From: Lepas anatifera
Lineage: Eukaryota; Arthropoda; Thecostraca; Lepadidae
Length of the DNA: 64,000 nt
Assembly (NCBI GenBank): GCA_034440635.1
Contig: JAOTON010002229.1
Location: forward strand, 248,001-312,000
Reading direction: 5' to 3'
Shown here one piece after another: positions 1-11,831 of the stretch. The translations under genes were made by a program, and so were the position numbers. Positions within the stretch are counted from its first letter, which is position 1; every line of letters begins with the position of its first letter. Below the pieces are notes generated by a model that was not told where the DNA came from, searched no databases, and saw nothing but the letters and a program-made list of their open reading frames with translations.

Positions 1-557
1 CGGGGCATTTCGCAAGTAACAGAACACCAATTCATATTTCAGGGGAGCGGATCATAAACATAACTACGAGACAATGATTCCAGTGCCACATCCCGGTCAA
101 TGGTTGGGGGAGGGGGGGGCAACGGGCCTTAAAGTTGTTAAAAAATATAAGATTATGAAGAAAACCTACTAAACCGAAAAATATCGGTGGAGGGGCGCTT
201 GGAGGAGGGAAATAAAAATGTTTCCGGCCCCCTTCCTGACCCGCCAGTGAAAGGTTTAGGGTAGATTATAATCAACGCAAGCTACTAGTTAGGAGGTGGG
301 AACAAAGTAAGTGTCACTCTTTTAGTGCCACACAATACGGAATTTCACCATTTCAGGAATAATTTATTTAACAAATTTATAGCTGATAAATTGAAAAGCA
401 TGTACTGAGACGTCGGCACCCGATCGTCGGCAGTCAAGGTCATGACCGGCTGCGCTCGCCGGGTGGTGTAAGGCAAGCGGGCGGGCCCGGGTGGTGTAGG
501 GCAACGGGGGAGAGGGGAGGGAGCAAGGCAGACAATGGGACTGAGATGGCTGTGCTA
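1..557. other. No recognised feature
   Basis: A GC-rich patch at 430-600 on the minus strand contains a short proline- and leucine-rich open frame after a possible acceptor near 560. I could not link it convincingly to the Dpr C-terminus. Confidence 0.4.
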
Positions 558-1395
558 GCTCGTGCATTGACGGGGTCTGAGCCACCTTCGCTTGGGGGGG
601 CGGGTACCCGCTGCTCTAAGATCTCGAGAAACACGCTAGATAACGAAAATCGGTAAACGGCTTTCGGTAGCCCATCCACTGCTCTCTCGAAAATAGTTGA
701 CCATTTTTTTGTCAGGTCACATGTAAGGTCACTAGATATCAAAACATGTCATCATACGGATAATATGTAAAGCAAGGTTTTCGGTCATTTCATCTGAACA
801 AGTAAGGATAGAGCAAAACAATTTAAGCCATTGGAATCCTCGTAGTAAGCAAAATCGAATGATATATGACATGAACTTGCTAGGTCAAAGCAAGGATTTG
901 ACCTGACCTGAGGTCAGGTCAAGGTCACATTAAGTAAAATGTATATCATTAGAACTGCAAAGACAAGGTGATTCTAATGCAGTTAAAAAACTACACTATC
1001 ACCATTCGTTACCAAGTTATTCAGTTAGAACCATTAATCCCATGTGTTTTCAATGGGGAGGTCATGGCTCGTACCTGACCTTAGGTCATCGATATTAAAA
1101 AATCCAGGAAAGTATTTTAGAGAACTCGGTAGGGCTATTATGTGATATGAGCTTCAATGGGATAAGTTCACCCTTCTTTGACTTATGAAATCTTAAACTT
1201 CGTTTTTATGTCGGGTCACTTTACCTGTACTGGTGACCTGACCTGATGTGACATAACCTTAAAATGTTTACAAAAGTTGTAAGAAATGATCAGAAAAAGG
1301 TATGCCAAGTATGGTGGCGCTAGCGCTGCCGTTTCTTCGCTATCTCCAAAATACCCGAGTGGGCGAGTACCCGGCCCCATCAATGCACGTGTTAG
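558..1395 (-). mobile_element. TTAA-type MITE, family B, degenerate copy
   Basis: The copy runs from a right arm with the doubled terminal repeat (gcattgacggggtctgagcc) to a left arm ending in tcaatgcacgtgtta. It aligns along its length with the complete copies at 32604-33451 and 50168-51011. The palindrome around GGGTACCC is decayed at both ends and the terminal TTAA has become TTAG. The body carries many AGGTCA/TGACCT motifs. It lies downstream of the last Dpr exon seen. Confidence 0.75.
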
Positions 1396-2004
1396 TAATA
1401 GCGTGACTTACCATTACGGAGAGCACAGAGCTGTGAGCTCTCATGATCAAAAGTGAAAAAGGGGATACATTAAAATTAATGAAAATAGAACTAGTTGGTT
1501 GAACAGCGTGAATACCTAAAAGTGATGAAAACCTAACTATAAAAGCAGAAAAGCGAGCATCGGTTATATGATTCAGCGCCGTCGCAAACATGACCGAATT
1601 TGAGAGTGAGATAGATTCGGTGCAGCTGATCCATTCTCCGGAACTCACGATGCGATTTCAGCACGAAAAAGACAGCTATCTGTTTTTAAGATGGAAATAA
1701 GGCAAGAGAGGAGGCAAAGAAAAAACCTGCCAACTGCCTCGACCAAATAAACACCCGAAACTATTGATAAATTGATCAGAAACGCAACAGCGCATCGAAA
1801 TCTTAGAGTTGGAAATTATGGGAAGGATAGGAAAATACAAAAAACCTTACTTGGAGTTACAGCTGCATTTTGAAATGTGACAACTGCAAGTTTCAGGAAC
1901 ACGTGAAATCGACTGACACAAAACGTTAATTCTCACGTGAAACGACTTCGACCAATGCACGGAAAACGGGGACATTCCAGACACGGTATTAACGCATGCA
2001 CTGG
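1396..2004. other. No recognised feature
   Basis: I see no exon, repeat family or RNA gene that I can name in this stretch. Confidence 0.4.
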
Positions 2005-2816
2005 AGTAGACCTCAGAGGCGCGTTCCATCTATGTTTCTGAGGTAGCCGAAGAACCACTCGCTGCCGAAAGACGCTACCTTAAAGTTGAGACAATTCAAT
2101 GGCGCATCGATTGATAAAGCAATTTTGAATCCCGGCTGATAATGTTTTCACCCTTAAGCTATCAGAGTCAGACATTTATTTTGAGATCGCCACAAAAGGG
2201 CGGTGGCACGAGTTCGCCTGCATTTGAGACCGAGTGGTAGAGTCATAACGCCACATAAAAGACACCATATATCAAGGTCACCTTACATGAGGGTCAAAGT
2301 CAATTTCAAAATTCACAGGTCAGGGTCGTACCACAATTTTTAAGGTCATTGGTCCCAGTGTTTCCACTATTGATTTCAAGATCAAAGGCCAAGTTAAAAG
2401 GTCACGGGTCAAGGTCAGTCCATATTTCTGGCCCAACGGTTGTTATCGTGTGTGGATATATTGAGCACTGTAGAGAATATGCAATATTGTGACATCATAG
2501 GTCACTGACCTGGCATGACCGCGACCCTAACATTTGGGAAACATCTTTTGGAACTTTCCCACTATGATTTTGGTCGTTTTTTTCGAATATTGTTGTATAT
2601 CGTCCTGCATAAGCACGACACTTCCCTAATAGCTCTCATCACGGTTCAGATTCGACATTTATGACCTCTTTGACAGTTGGCCATGGTGTAGATTATCCTA
2701 GCCTCCCAAGGGTATTTTTTCTAAGGATTCGAGATCTCACAGCAGGGGACTTCCCAGTCCTCCCTCTCCAGTGCGCGTTAGTGCCAGACCCCTCCCCATT
2801 GCAGGTATTTAACTAC
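2005..2816 (+). mobile_element. TTAA-type MITE, family C, degenerate copy
   Basis: The left part (gaggtagccgaagaaccact, 2039 onward) and right end (ctccagtgcgcgttagtgcc, 2765 onward, running to tatttaac) match the fuller copy at 54096-55024. The terminal repeat at the left is no longer recognisable. The interior contains several AGGTCA half-sites. Confidence 0.65.
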
Positions 2817-3549
2817 CACAATCAAGGTTTGGGTCTGAGTTCTGATGATTTCCAATGAGTATGCCGTCTTCAAACAGGCAACAAAGTAATCGTGACATTT
2901 ATCCAGCAGCCTGTTGGTATTCTCGCCTAGAAGTGACCATTTGAGGAGTTTTCTCTGGAGAGGAGTGGAGGAGGACCACTGCGCAGCCTATCAGACAGTG
3001 CAACACTTAACATCGCGGAATCACTGAAGTCCAGCAAAGTAGAAAATCTACCAACATTTTCTCACTGCACACAAAACAAGGAACGTGATACTGTTTTTTT
3101 TGCGTGGGGAGAGGCACTTATTCTGCCGAACGAGCAGCATCAAAATGGTTTTCAAATTTTGCAACAGGAAAATAGCTCGTTAGTGGCTTGCAGTTAAAGG
3201 GTAATCTTTCGAAAACAAGCAATACACTCCTGCGCGCTAGTTTCCTCGCGATTGAGAAAACACGTAAAGCTAGCGCGAAAGACGGCAAGTTACGACACCA
3301 CTAACGCCAAAATTTAGCTGCCCTCCAACTGATCCCTCCTAAAGTCGCTCCACGTCGACTTCCCTGCTGCCGGAGCCGTGCGCCGCCTGCTCCGCGCCTG
3401 GACCCCCTCCCCCCACCTAGGTCATGGTGTGACCTGATGCTTTCAAATACATTCAGCCGACACTCAACTGAAAAAGCATTATGCTATGAGGCAAAGTTCA
3501 CCGAAACATACAGATTATCACAAGGCTTATGATTATCCCCAGAACTGAC
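2817..3549. other. Nothing recognised downstream of the last Dpr exon
   Basis: The expected intron follows exon 4 on the minus strand here. No exon with a hydrophobic C-terminal tail was found. A short GC-rich stretch at 3350-3410 has no open frame I could support. Confidence 0.4.
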
Positions 3550-3721
3550 CGCTGAGAACGTGGACTATGACCTTGGCCTGTCTAAGGCCGTCCGGGTCAC
3601 AGAAGTACTCTCCGGAGTCGGACGGTAGAGCCCGCTCTATGCTGAAGAAGCTGACTGTACGGCCGGACTCGTGCAGTGTTCGCACTCGAACGCCTCTCCT
3701 GGCGGGGTCAAACTGCACCAG
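3550..3721 (-). CDS. dpr: Dpr-like exon 4: second half of Ig2
   Basis: The 172-nt exon starts after the acceptor GGTCGGCAG and ends before GTCAGT. It gives 57 codons plus one base, so the next intron is phase 1. It opens with LVQFDPARRGVRV, matching the family stretch that follows the Ig2 tryptophan strand (typically ISYDSPRGGVSV). It then carries the F-strand motif LPSDSGEYFC with the second Ig2 cysteine, and closes with VIVHVLS, the conserved end of Dpr Ig2 (VHVLNGE in many members). If the donor were not used, the frame would stop six codons later. The acceptor has a poor pyrimidine tract. It joins in phase 0 to the AAA of exon 3, and that joint gives exactly the family spacing, which supports the first donor copy as the ancestral one. 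Confidence 0.86.
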
Positions 3722-3817
3722 CTGCCGACCCCAGGTCACAGGTTACACATCAGGGGCGTACCCAGTGGCATCAGTGCACTGACCAACACCGGGGTGTGCA
3801 TCCAAACCAAAGCTTCC
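3722..3817 (-). other. Intron 3, start of its downstream part
   Basis: A short unremarkable stretch lies between the exon 4 acceptor and a family A element. Confidence 0.5.
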
Positions 3818-4834
3818 TTAACCCTCGCCCCACCGGGGGCCATCGATGCCCCCTAAGGTTTTTCCGGGATAGCAGAAAACGACGAGGCGCAGCACCGCGG
3901 TTGAGAGCTCTACCTCTCACTGCATCATTTTCCCATCATCCCTGAAATTTTTTACCCCGGGTCACCCAAGGTCAGGTCACCAGACGAGGTCAACCAAGGT
4001 CACCTCACTTCAACTTCTGCTCTGTAGGAGCTACATTTCAAAGTCGATCGATTTGAAACTTCATACTCTTCATGACCCCTCCAGGGTCTACAAGGTGTAT
4101 ATCCAGATTTTTAGATTTCGTGCCCTGAGGTCAGGTCACGAGGCGACCTCTCCCATTGGAAAAGCATGGGGAAAACCTGTTTCATGATATAAAAGCCACA
4201 AAAATGATTGCAAATACTCAGACTGCTCAGAACAGCGTTTTTGGACCCCTTTCACGGATCCCAGGGGTCATATTTACCCTTTGACTTTTCCAAGGTCATC
4301 CAAGGTCACCAGAGGTCAAAAACAGTATTTTGACAATAACTTTTGACCTAATTAAGCTAGGCGGTGAAACAAACACCATCGTGTTTGTCTTGTCACTGGC
4401 TTTCATTTAATATACGGCAAGGTCACTTTGTGACCATTCGTGACCTCAGGTCATATTAGGTCACGAGGTGACCTCTGGAGGTCAAACCACTGGCGGGAGG
4501 TCTTTACGCTCCACATAGCGGAAAAGTACTGGCAATTTCCTATCAAATGAACTTTACCAGGCCTCAATAGCTTTAATGACATAAGAGTTATGACCAGTTT
4601 GCTTAATCATTGCATATTTGAGTGAAAATAGCCGATCTTGACCTAATTTGACCTCTGGAGGTCAAACCATTGACCTGAGCACTAAAACATGTGAAGTAAT
4701 TTCTTACTGAATTCACGCGAGCTTTCTATTGCCCGTGGCAGATTTGCGCTAACACCCATATTTTCGGAGTTAGAGGGGGCATCGATGCCCCGGTGGGGCG
4801 AAGGTGGCGCCGACCCCGGTGGGGCGCGGGTTAA
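3818..4834 (+). mobile_element. TTAA-type MITE, family A, complete copy (A1)
   Basis: It is bounded by TTAA on both sides. The left end reads TTAACCCTCGCCCCACC, then the palindrome around CCATCGATG, then TTTTTCCGGGATAGCAG. The right end, read inward on the minus strand, is TTAACCCGCGCCCCACCG, a GGCGCCACCTT spacer, a second CGCCCCACCG and the same palindrome. TTAA targets and CCC-starting ends are the hallmark of piggyBac-type transposons. No transposase frame is present. It sits in intron 3 of the Dpr gene. Confidence 0.85.
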
Positions 4835-5884
4835 TGCTAACTACGATTGCAGAAAATAGTGGGCTACCATTTTCAACACAAGCAAACCTCTTCAGCAAAA
4901 AAAACTACTATTTCCACATTTCACTCACACTGCACATGCATACAACTGTTTTCCAACTTATCTACGGAACGAGCAATCAAATTAGAACTCCAAGAGGTAT
5001 TTTGCTTATACGACCTGCTGCTCTCTAATGCTAAGAAACGCTTTTCATTCGTTAAGTACATAGGGATTATGCAATCATTATTCGAAAGCGATTACAGACT
5101 ACCTGGATCTGCACTGCCTCGACCCGATTCCCTATCGAAACTTAGGAATGAGGCTTCAGTAAAAGGACAAAAACAAATTTCCAAAACTCCGATTTTATTA
5201 TTTTTGCTAATAGAGAAGTCCTTAACGTTTTTTTGCACTTATGTTTGTCAACAGTGTGCATATTGTGACTGGTTTTTTGTACCATGGCTCCTTTAGTTCT
5301 ATCATTGCTTGTCAGAGAGACGGCTCATTCAGTGTCTGGCTTGTGCGCAACTCCCGACCATTCTCTTCTGTTCCGTGTGTTATGAAAACCAATATTTCAC
5401 CAACCAACCAAACCAGCCACGTGAAAATTGGGCGACAACAGTGCCCACTGGGTGGCTAAACGACTTACAACTGAGCTACCCAGCCGGGGCAGACGATATC
5501 TACAAAAATCTTAAATGAAACTTTGGTAGAAAAATAACGCCCCGAGGAATAACGAGATCAGATAAAAAACATTGATGCCTCTCCATGCAAAGGTATCTTC
5601 AATCTGGTGAAATGCGAGCCTGATTGCGACTGTCCTTCCCACAGGAATATCCTGAATCGGTCGCAGCCCCCACCACTTTCGGAACTATGTATTTGCTTCA
5701 GTGATATAATTCGGAATAATTTGCTCAGAGACATTGGAAACCTTCCTAATGAAATTGTAGTGCACAAAGTATTGATTTGCGAGTGACTTAAAAGAAAAGA
5801 GGATGACATAGAGGATGACATACATATCCTGCTGATGATCCACGTATGTCTCAGTAAAATAGAAGAGCAAATATCCCTGTTTTA
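4835..5884. other. Intron 3, no named feature
   Basis: A 149-codon plus-strand open frame (4847-5296) has no recognisable domain and is AT-rich like its surroundings. I regard it as chance. Confidence 0.45.
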
Positions 5885-6250
5885 AGCTGTATAGCTTACT
5901 TTACTGATGTCAGCCGTATGACTTACTTTGCTGTCATCAGCTGTATGACCTGCTCTGATGACGTCAGCTGTATGACTTACTTTGGTGATGTCAGCTGTAT
6001 GACCTGCTCTGGTGTATGACTTACTTTGCTGTTGTCAGCTGTATGACTTACTTTGCTGTTGTCAGCTGTATGACTTGCTTTGCTGTTGTCAACTGTATGA
6101 CCTACTTTGCTGTTGTCAGCTGTATGACCTACTTTGCTGTGGTCAGCTGTATGACTTACTTTGCTGTTGTCAGCTGTATGACTTACTTTGCTGTTGTCAG
6201 CTGTATGACTTACTTTGCTGTTGTCAGCCATAGGACCTACTTTGCTGTTG
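5885..6250 (-). repeat. 27-bp minisatellite made of the exon 3 splice donor
   Basis: There are about 14 units of 27 bp (minus-strand core GACAACAGCAAAGTAAGTCA). The copy nearest the exon begins within the last codons of exon 3 (HNSK). Every unit repeats the exon end AGCAAA followed by a potential donor: eight have GTAAG, three GTAGG and three GC. Counting from the exon, ten copies keep the 27-bp register, so using a later donor would add nine-residue blocks of the type VSHTADNSK in frame. A 22-bp unit near 6001 breaks the register beyond that. Distal units (5885-6000) are more diverged. Confidence 0.92.
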
Positions 6251-6368
6251 TGGGTCCATCGCACGTGCTTGGGTTTCTGGTAGGCGCCCTGGATCAGGCA
6301 GGTCAGGTTGGCGTTGCTGCCTTTGTAGATGTGCAGGTCGGGCCCTCCCACAATCTCCACTGAGGGCT
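6241..6368 (-). CDS. dpr: Dpr-like exon 3: first half of Ig2
   Basis: The acceptor is strong (CTTTCTGTTTCAG). The first two bases complete a codon begun by exon 2 (G|AG, glutamate), followed by 42 codons. The product begins PSVEIVGGPDLHIYKGS, matching the inter-domain joint and A-strand of Dpr Ig2 (typically EILGGPDLYIDRGS). It then has ANLTC, which holds the first Ig2 cysteine and a possible N-glycosylation site, and HVRWTHNSK with the core tryptophan. The end given here uses the first donor, AAA|GTAGGT. The next donor, 27 bp on at 6214, is AAA|GTAAGT, a better match to consensus, so the true exon end may be one of several. The frame stays open to 5977. Confidence 0.88.
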
Positions 6369-8379
6369 CTGAAACAGAAAGCAGTCGTTGCTCCCTGTGA
6401 TTGGCCTAAGAAACATCACCTGCCGAGTGGGATGCGCTGGTGGATGTTCGCAGGAGCTGATGGATGATCTGCACAGCTGACTAGGGCGTCTGCATTGAAA
6501 CGAACTGGGGATTTTGATGGCGGAACGGCACGGAATGATGTAGTCCGCATTTAATTCGGGACAGGACAAGAAGGGATAACAATTTCTGAAATGTCACCAC
6601 AGAATGTGACCTGGGTGAGACAGGATCACTGAAGATGCATGTGACGGAAAAGGACGAATGGAACAGGACGGCATAAGCGAAACGAAATGGTACGAATGAC
6701 ACAACGTGTCACACGGGTTCCAATAGCATCAAGGCTTCCATTATGCATGTGAGTGACATTTACAACCGGAACGGGAAATCGACTAGCACATCGACCGGTT
6801 AGAGCACCTCTTAACCTTTGCTCTAACGTATGGATTGCTGCAAGCCCCTGCTCAAAAGGTATCGGTAATCCGGAGAGCCATCCGTGGGGCTAGAGCATCG
6901 CTTTGCATGGCTTATGGGGAATTCACATCTAAAAAGATATGCCGGACATATCCGCCTGGATATATGTTCTAAGCATCCTGATGTTAAGTGACCTGGGTCC
7001 TCTGGCCTTTCACCTGACACGATATATGCTGCTGAGTAGGAATAACTGCAGATATTTTGGCCTCTAGTAACCTCAGTATTGACTCAAAGAAGGAATTACT
7101 AAAACGCCTTGGTTTGAAGTTTGCACGAGCCTTCATTTGCTGTTTCCGCATGTTTGTAGCTTTCTTAGTTTTTTAGTTAGATTATGTGTTTTGCTACCAT
7201 CCACCATGGCAATGGTGACACATATCTGCCTCCCGGCTGGTGGCTATTGAAACAGAATACCACTTATTTCACTGAGACAAGTCTAATTGTCTACAATTTG
7301 ACAACATTTAGTCAGCCTCAGATTTTGATGCCATCTCAGGTTCACAAAATAACCTAATACGGCCATGATGTATTATCACAGACATCAATCGACCCGCCGC
7401 GATAAAACAAACACAATGACGGCAAACCAAAGTCTCAGTCTTCACTCAATCTGCACTTGTTAACTAGAGTACTGCAAATCACTCGCTTGGTCTCAGATTT
7501 AATGTCACACAGATTTAGCCAAAAATGACTCAAGTCAGTAGTTTCTACTTAAGCTTTGGGCATTCGCCTTGAACTCATGACGCTGCAATTGACAGGTCTA
7601 TATGAGACATAAACACTAAAATGCAATATCTAAAAATCTTCCCACAGCTTCACACTGAGGATGTCAGAGGTCTGGCCTGGCCTTTGGTCAGATATACTAA
7701 GAATGCCGAATATCCGAATTTTAGTATTAGGTGCCGTCATAACACAACATGAGCTTGAAATCATTCGGTTAATATTTTTAGAACCAGTCTTGTTCTTAAA
7801 CGAGTATGGAGGTACAGACACTTAACTTAGGCTCATGATGTAACCTGACATTCGGACCCTCCCTTCCACTTAGGCGTTGGTGTGTACGAAAAGAGCCCAG
7901 GCGGTGCCGGGTAACCAAGGACGATATGTTTTAATATTTTTTTGTAGTGAAGCTGCAAATTTTCAAGGAACTTTTTCCAGTTAATCCATGCATTAACAAT
8001 GAGCGTCGATTATTTAGCTTTAGGTAGGTAGTTATTATTCGTGGATGCCCAAACTGTCTCTCACCAGAATGCAAAGTTTAAATATGACAGGTGTATAGAT
8101 ATCTGGAGAAGCTTATTTGTCACTAGAAGGAATTTGAGCTGGAGATAGGGGCGCACTTTAAACAAAAATAGGTGAAATTGAAACATGAAATGAGGGTATA
8201 TCTATAATAACAAAATGTTTGTAATTTTGATGTGGATTGTTTAATGAGTGCTGTTAGAAGGGAAAACTACGAGCTTAGAAAGCTAACCATCAGCAAAATG
8301 TATGTCCCGTTTCCAATGCGATTTAAGCTGCCTTTACCCAAGGTAGCCGAGGACTTTACCATTCTGTCAACCTTTGCAA
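6369..8379. other. Intron 2, no named feature
   Basis: About 2 kb without a recognised exon, RNA gene or repeat family. Open frames here are short and unlike any family I know. Confidence 0.45.
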
Positions 8380-8892
8380 GGGGAAGGGTGGTGTTTAAAC
8401 ACCCCTTCGGGATTTCCAACGGCCCCAGAAAACAACAAGAAGAAGCGCGGCCATACTGGGCACGCTTTATTCTTGATTGGTTGTGCAACCTGTCTCAAAA
8501 TGGAAACTGCATGTTATCTCGGGTCAGGTCACCAGACAAGAGAAAGTGATATCCTTACCAAAACTTCAAATGGCACCAGTAAAGAAAGGTTTAACAATCT
8601 ATTGATATGATATATTCAAGTTACATAAAAGACTTACCAGGAACCACATGTTGTGGTAACGACATTTTCTATATCGATGAACTAGACTCTGGTACAGGTA
8701 ATTCTGCATTGGAAACACCTACACGTGAACAATAGGAATTAGTCGTTGAAGACTTTCTGAAACGGGGACATTAAAAGGGTTTTCGGACTTGGGTCAATAA
8801 CTTTGCCGGAAATTGTGATCAATATTTCAGTTTGATATATAATTACGTTTTGATTATCATTACGAGTCGATTGGTATGCATATTGAGTTGTG
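8380..8892 (+). mobile_element. TTAA-type MITE, family F, fragment
   Basis: It begins near the family F palindrome, here the perfect GGTGTTTAAACACC at 8389-8402, followed by the usual left-arm order and a GGTCAGGTCACCAGAC block. The right part (ttgggtcaataactttgccg and the following 100 bp) aligns with the interior of the F element at 25007-26885. Both ends are lost and it abuts a family A element. Confidence 0.6.
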
Positions 8893-9876
8893 TTAACCCT
8901 CGCCCCACCGGGGGCCATCGATGGCCCCCTAAGGTTTTTCCGGGATAGCAGAAAAACGACGAGGCGCAGCACCGCGGTTGAGTGCTCTACCTCTCACTGC
9001 ATCATTTTCCCATCATCCCTGAAATTTTTACCCCGGGTCACCCAAGGTCAGGTCACCAGACGAGGTCAACCAAGGTCACCTCTTTCAACTTTAGAGCTCT
9101 GTAAGAGCTACATTTCAAAGTCGATCGATTTGAAACTTGCTACACTTCATGACCCCTCTAGGGTCTACAAGGTGTATATCCGGGATTTTTCGATTTCGTG
9201 CCCTGAGGTCAGGTCACGAGGCGACCTCTCCCATTGAAAAGCATGGGGAAAAGCTGTCTATGATCTAAAAGTCACAAAAGTCATTGAAAATGCTCAGCTT
9301 GATCAGAAAAGCGTTCTTAGACATTTTTACGGATTTCAGGGGTCATATTTACCCTTTGACCTCTCCAAGGTCATCCAAGGTCACCAGGGGTCAAAAACAG
9401 TATTTTGACAATAACTTTTGCCCTAATTAAGCTAGAGGGCTGAACCAAACACCATCGTGTTTGTCTTGTCACTGGCTTTCATTTGATATACGGCAGTCAC
9501 TTTGTGACCTTTCGTGACCTCAGGTCATATTTTGTCACGAGGTGACCTCTGGAGGTCAAACCACTGGCCGGAGGTCTTTACGTTCCATATAGCGGAAAAG
9601 TACTGGCAATTTCCTATCAAATGTACTTTACCAGGCCTCATAGCTCTAATGGCATAAGGTTATGACCAGTTTGTTAATCATTGCATATTTGAGTGAAAAT
9701 AGCCGATCTTGCCTATTTGACCTCTGGAGGTCAAACCATTGACCTGAGCACTAAAACATGCGGTTTCTTACTGAATTCACGCGAGCTTTCTATTGCACTT
9801 TGCAGATTTGCGTTAACGCCCATATTTTCGGTTAGAGGGGGCCATCGATGGCCCCGTGCAAGGTGCCCCCGGTTAA
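8893..9876 (+). mobile_element. TTAA-type MITE, family A (A2)
   Basis: It has TTAA at both ends and a left end with the full palindrome GGGGGCCATCGATGGCCCCC. It aligns along its length with the copy at 3818. The right arm is shortened: after the palindrome only about 25 bp remain before TTAA, and the second terminal-repeat copy is missing. Confidence 0.85.
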
Positions 9877-9976
9877 GTCAGATATTTTACATTCTTCAGT
9901 TTTTTTACATTTTTACGTATCATGTTCATGCCATACACCATTCAATTTACCGTTATGAGAGGAAGCGAGTGAAGCC

Positions 9977-10239
9977 TTAACCCGCGCCCTTCCCGTGGTC
10001 CGGCACCACCTTCGCCCCACGGGGGGGGTCATCAGAAAATATGGGGTAAGCGCAAGTCTGCAAAGTGCATTGGAGAGCTCGTGTGAATTCAGTATGATTT
10101 TACTTCACATGTGGCACTCAGGTTAATGGCTTGAACTCCAGATCTCAAGTTGAGTTAGGATAGGCTATCTCCACTAAAATATGCAATGCTTAAGAAACCT
10201 GGGCGTAGCTCTTACGCCATTAGATATATTGAGGGGAAG
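9977..10239 (-). mobile_element. Family A MITE, right-arm fragment (A3)
   Basis: It starts with TTAACCCGCGCCC and the spaced second terminal repeat, keeps about 260 bp of the right end of family A, and breaks off near 10239. The palindrome is degraded to a G-run followed by TCAT. Confidence 0.7.
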
Positions 10240-10893
10240 GGGGCATAACCGGATCGTCCCTCCCCAAGGTCCGCCCCTGAGGGATAAATGTATATTGCAA
10301 AATGTAGTTGCAAGCTTCACTGTAAGTGAAAGTCAATTAGAGCCTAAGAAGATTGATGTTCTTACCGTTATAGAGTCGAATTTTTAGTGTGATTTTCCCG
10401 CGTATCTCTGGAATTCTCAGAGTTTTGTCTTTACCAGTCAGGGTGTATCCTCATGATGTATTACACCCGGAAAGTAATGGATGCATTGTTAGGAATGCAG
10501 CAATGGTTCTGACCCCAATCTATGGTTTCCCTGACTTGACGAAATATTTCGATAAGCTAATGGCAAGCATTTCTCTTAAAGGTCACATCTGGCAGAATAC
10601 AAACCGAAACTATTCGGTTTAGAGCCACATAAAGGAAGATTAAACCTTGCAATTTAGAGGCTAGTCATGTGTCATGTTTGATGAAAACGAGTGTCCCCAC
10701 ATGAAAAGCTGGCGATATTGTAGATCATCACAGTCCCTAAAAGCCTAAATGATTTTTTTTGTAACCCTCTTGGTTTCCGAGATATCATGGCGGGTGGGGG
10801 AGGGGGTTGGTACTTGAGTACGTAGTGGTGCGGGTACTTTAGGACCTCTCCATTGCGCGTTGACGCCAGAACCTTCTCCACTGTGCGTGTTAA
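10240..10893 (+). mobile_element. TTAA-type MITE, family D (D1)
   Basis: This is the inverted partner of 28657-29275. Shared stretches include the region with AACCGAAAC and ATTCGGTTT and the AGCATTTCTCTTAAAGGTCA block. The right arm (GTTTCCGAGATATCATGG, then a G-rich palindrome remnant and a doubled terminal repeat) ends at a TTAA (10890-10893) that is also the first TTAA of the next family A element. The left end is not defined. Confidence 0.7.
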
Positions 10894-11831
10894 ACCGCGC
10901 CCCACGGGGGTCCGGTGTCACCTTCGCCCCACCCGGGCCATCGATTGCCCCCTCTAACTCCGAAAATATGCGGGGTCAGCGGAAATTTGCAAAGTGCTTT
11001 GAAAAACTCGTGTGAATTTAGTATGCTTTTACTTAACATGTTTAAGCGCTCCGGTCAATTGTTTGACCCCCAGATGTCAAGTTGGGTCACGATAGGCTAT
11101 TTCTACTAACATTTGGTAGAGAAGATTTGATGGTAATGTCAGGGTTTTCTCCGCTATGTGGAACATAATGATCTCCCGCCAGTGGTTTGATATCCAGAGA
11201 GTACATCGTGACCTAAGATGGCCTGAGGTCACGAACGGTAAAAAAGTGACCTTACCGTATATCAAATGAAAGCCAGTGACGAGACATACACAATTACATG
11301 CACAATGCGATCTAGATTCATTGAGTCAAAAGTTAAAGTCAAAATACTGTTTTTGACCCCTAGCGACCTGTGATGACCCCAAATGGTTGAAGGTCAAATA
11401 TCACCCCTGAAATCCGGAAAGGGTAGCCAAGAACGCTTTTCTGAGCAATCTTGGCATTTGCAATCCTTTGTGTGTCTTCTCGGTCAAAGACAACTATTTC
11501 CATGCTTTTTTTAATGGGACAGGTCACCTCGTGACCTCACCACAGGTCACATAATCGAAAAATCTTGGATATAATTTTTTTAGAATCTGGAGGGATCATG
11601 AAGTGTAGAAAATTCCAAATCCATCTGCCCAGAAATGTAGCCATGGTAGAGCTCAAAAGTTGTGCCTGATGACCTGACATAGAGTGGCCCGGGTTAAAAA
11701 ATTTCAGAGAGGGTGGGAAACTGATGGGCTGAGAGATAGGCCCATCAAACACGGTGCTGCACCTTGTCGTGTTATGTTCTGTTATTAAAAAAAGCCTAGA
11801 GGGGTCATCGATAGCCCCGGTTGGGCAAGGG
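10890..11831 (-). mobile_element. TTAA-type MITE, family A (A4), diverged
   Basis: It runs from TTAAACCGCGCCCCACGG with the doubled right arm to GGTCATCGATAGCCCC at the left arm. It is more diverged than the other A copies. The final TTAA is lost. Confidence 0.75.

Noticed and set aside
440..590. Possible Dpr C-terminal exon on the minus strand, proline- and leucine-rich after an AG near 560
   Set aside because: It would join in phase but gives no convincing membrane or GPI tail and lacks the usual NGE start. It overlaps the edge of a MITE.
5885..6250. Array of cAMP-response-like TGACGTCA sites (TGATGACGTCAG at 5957)
   Set aside because: Only one unit has it, as a variant of the minisatellite.
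6012..6363. Plus-strand open frames encoding cysteine- and tyrosine-rich repeats (YDLLCC, MTYFAVVSC)
   Set aside because: They are the antisense of the 27-bp splice-donor minisatellite. The frame stays open only because the unit length is a multiple of three.
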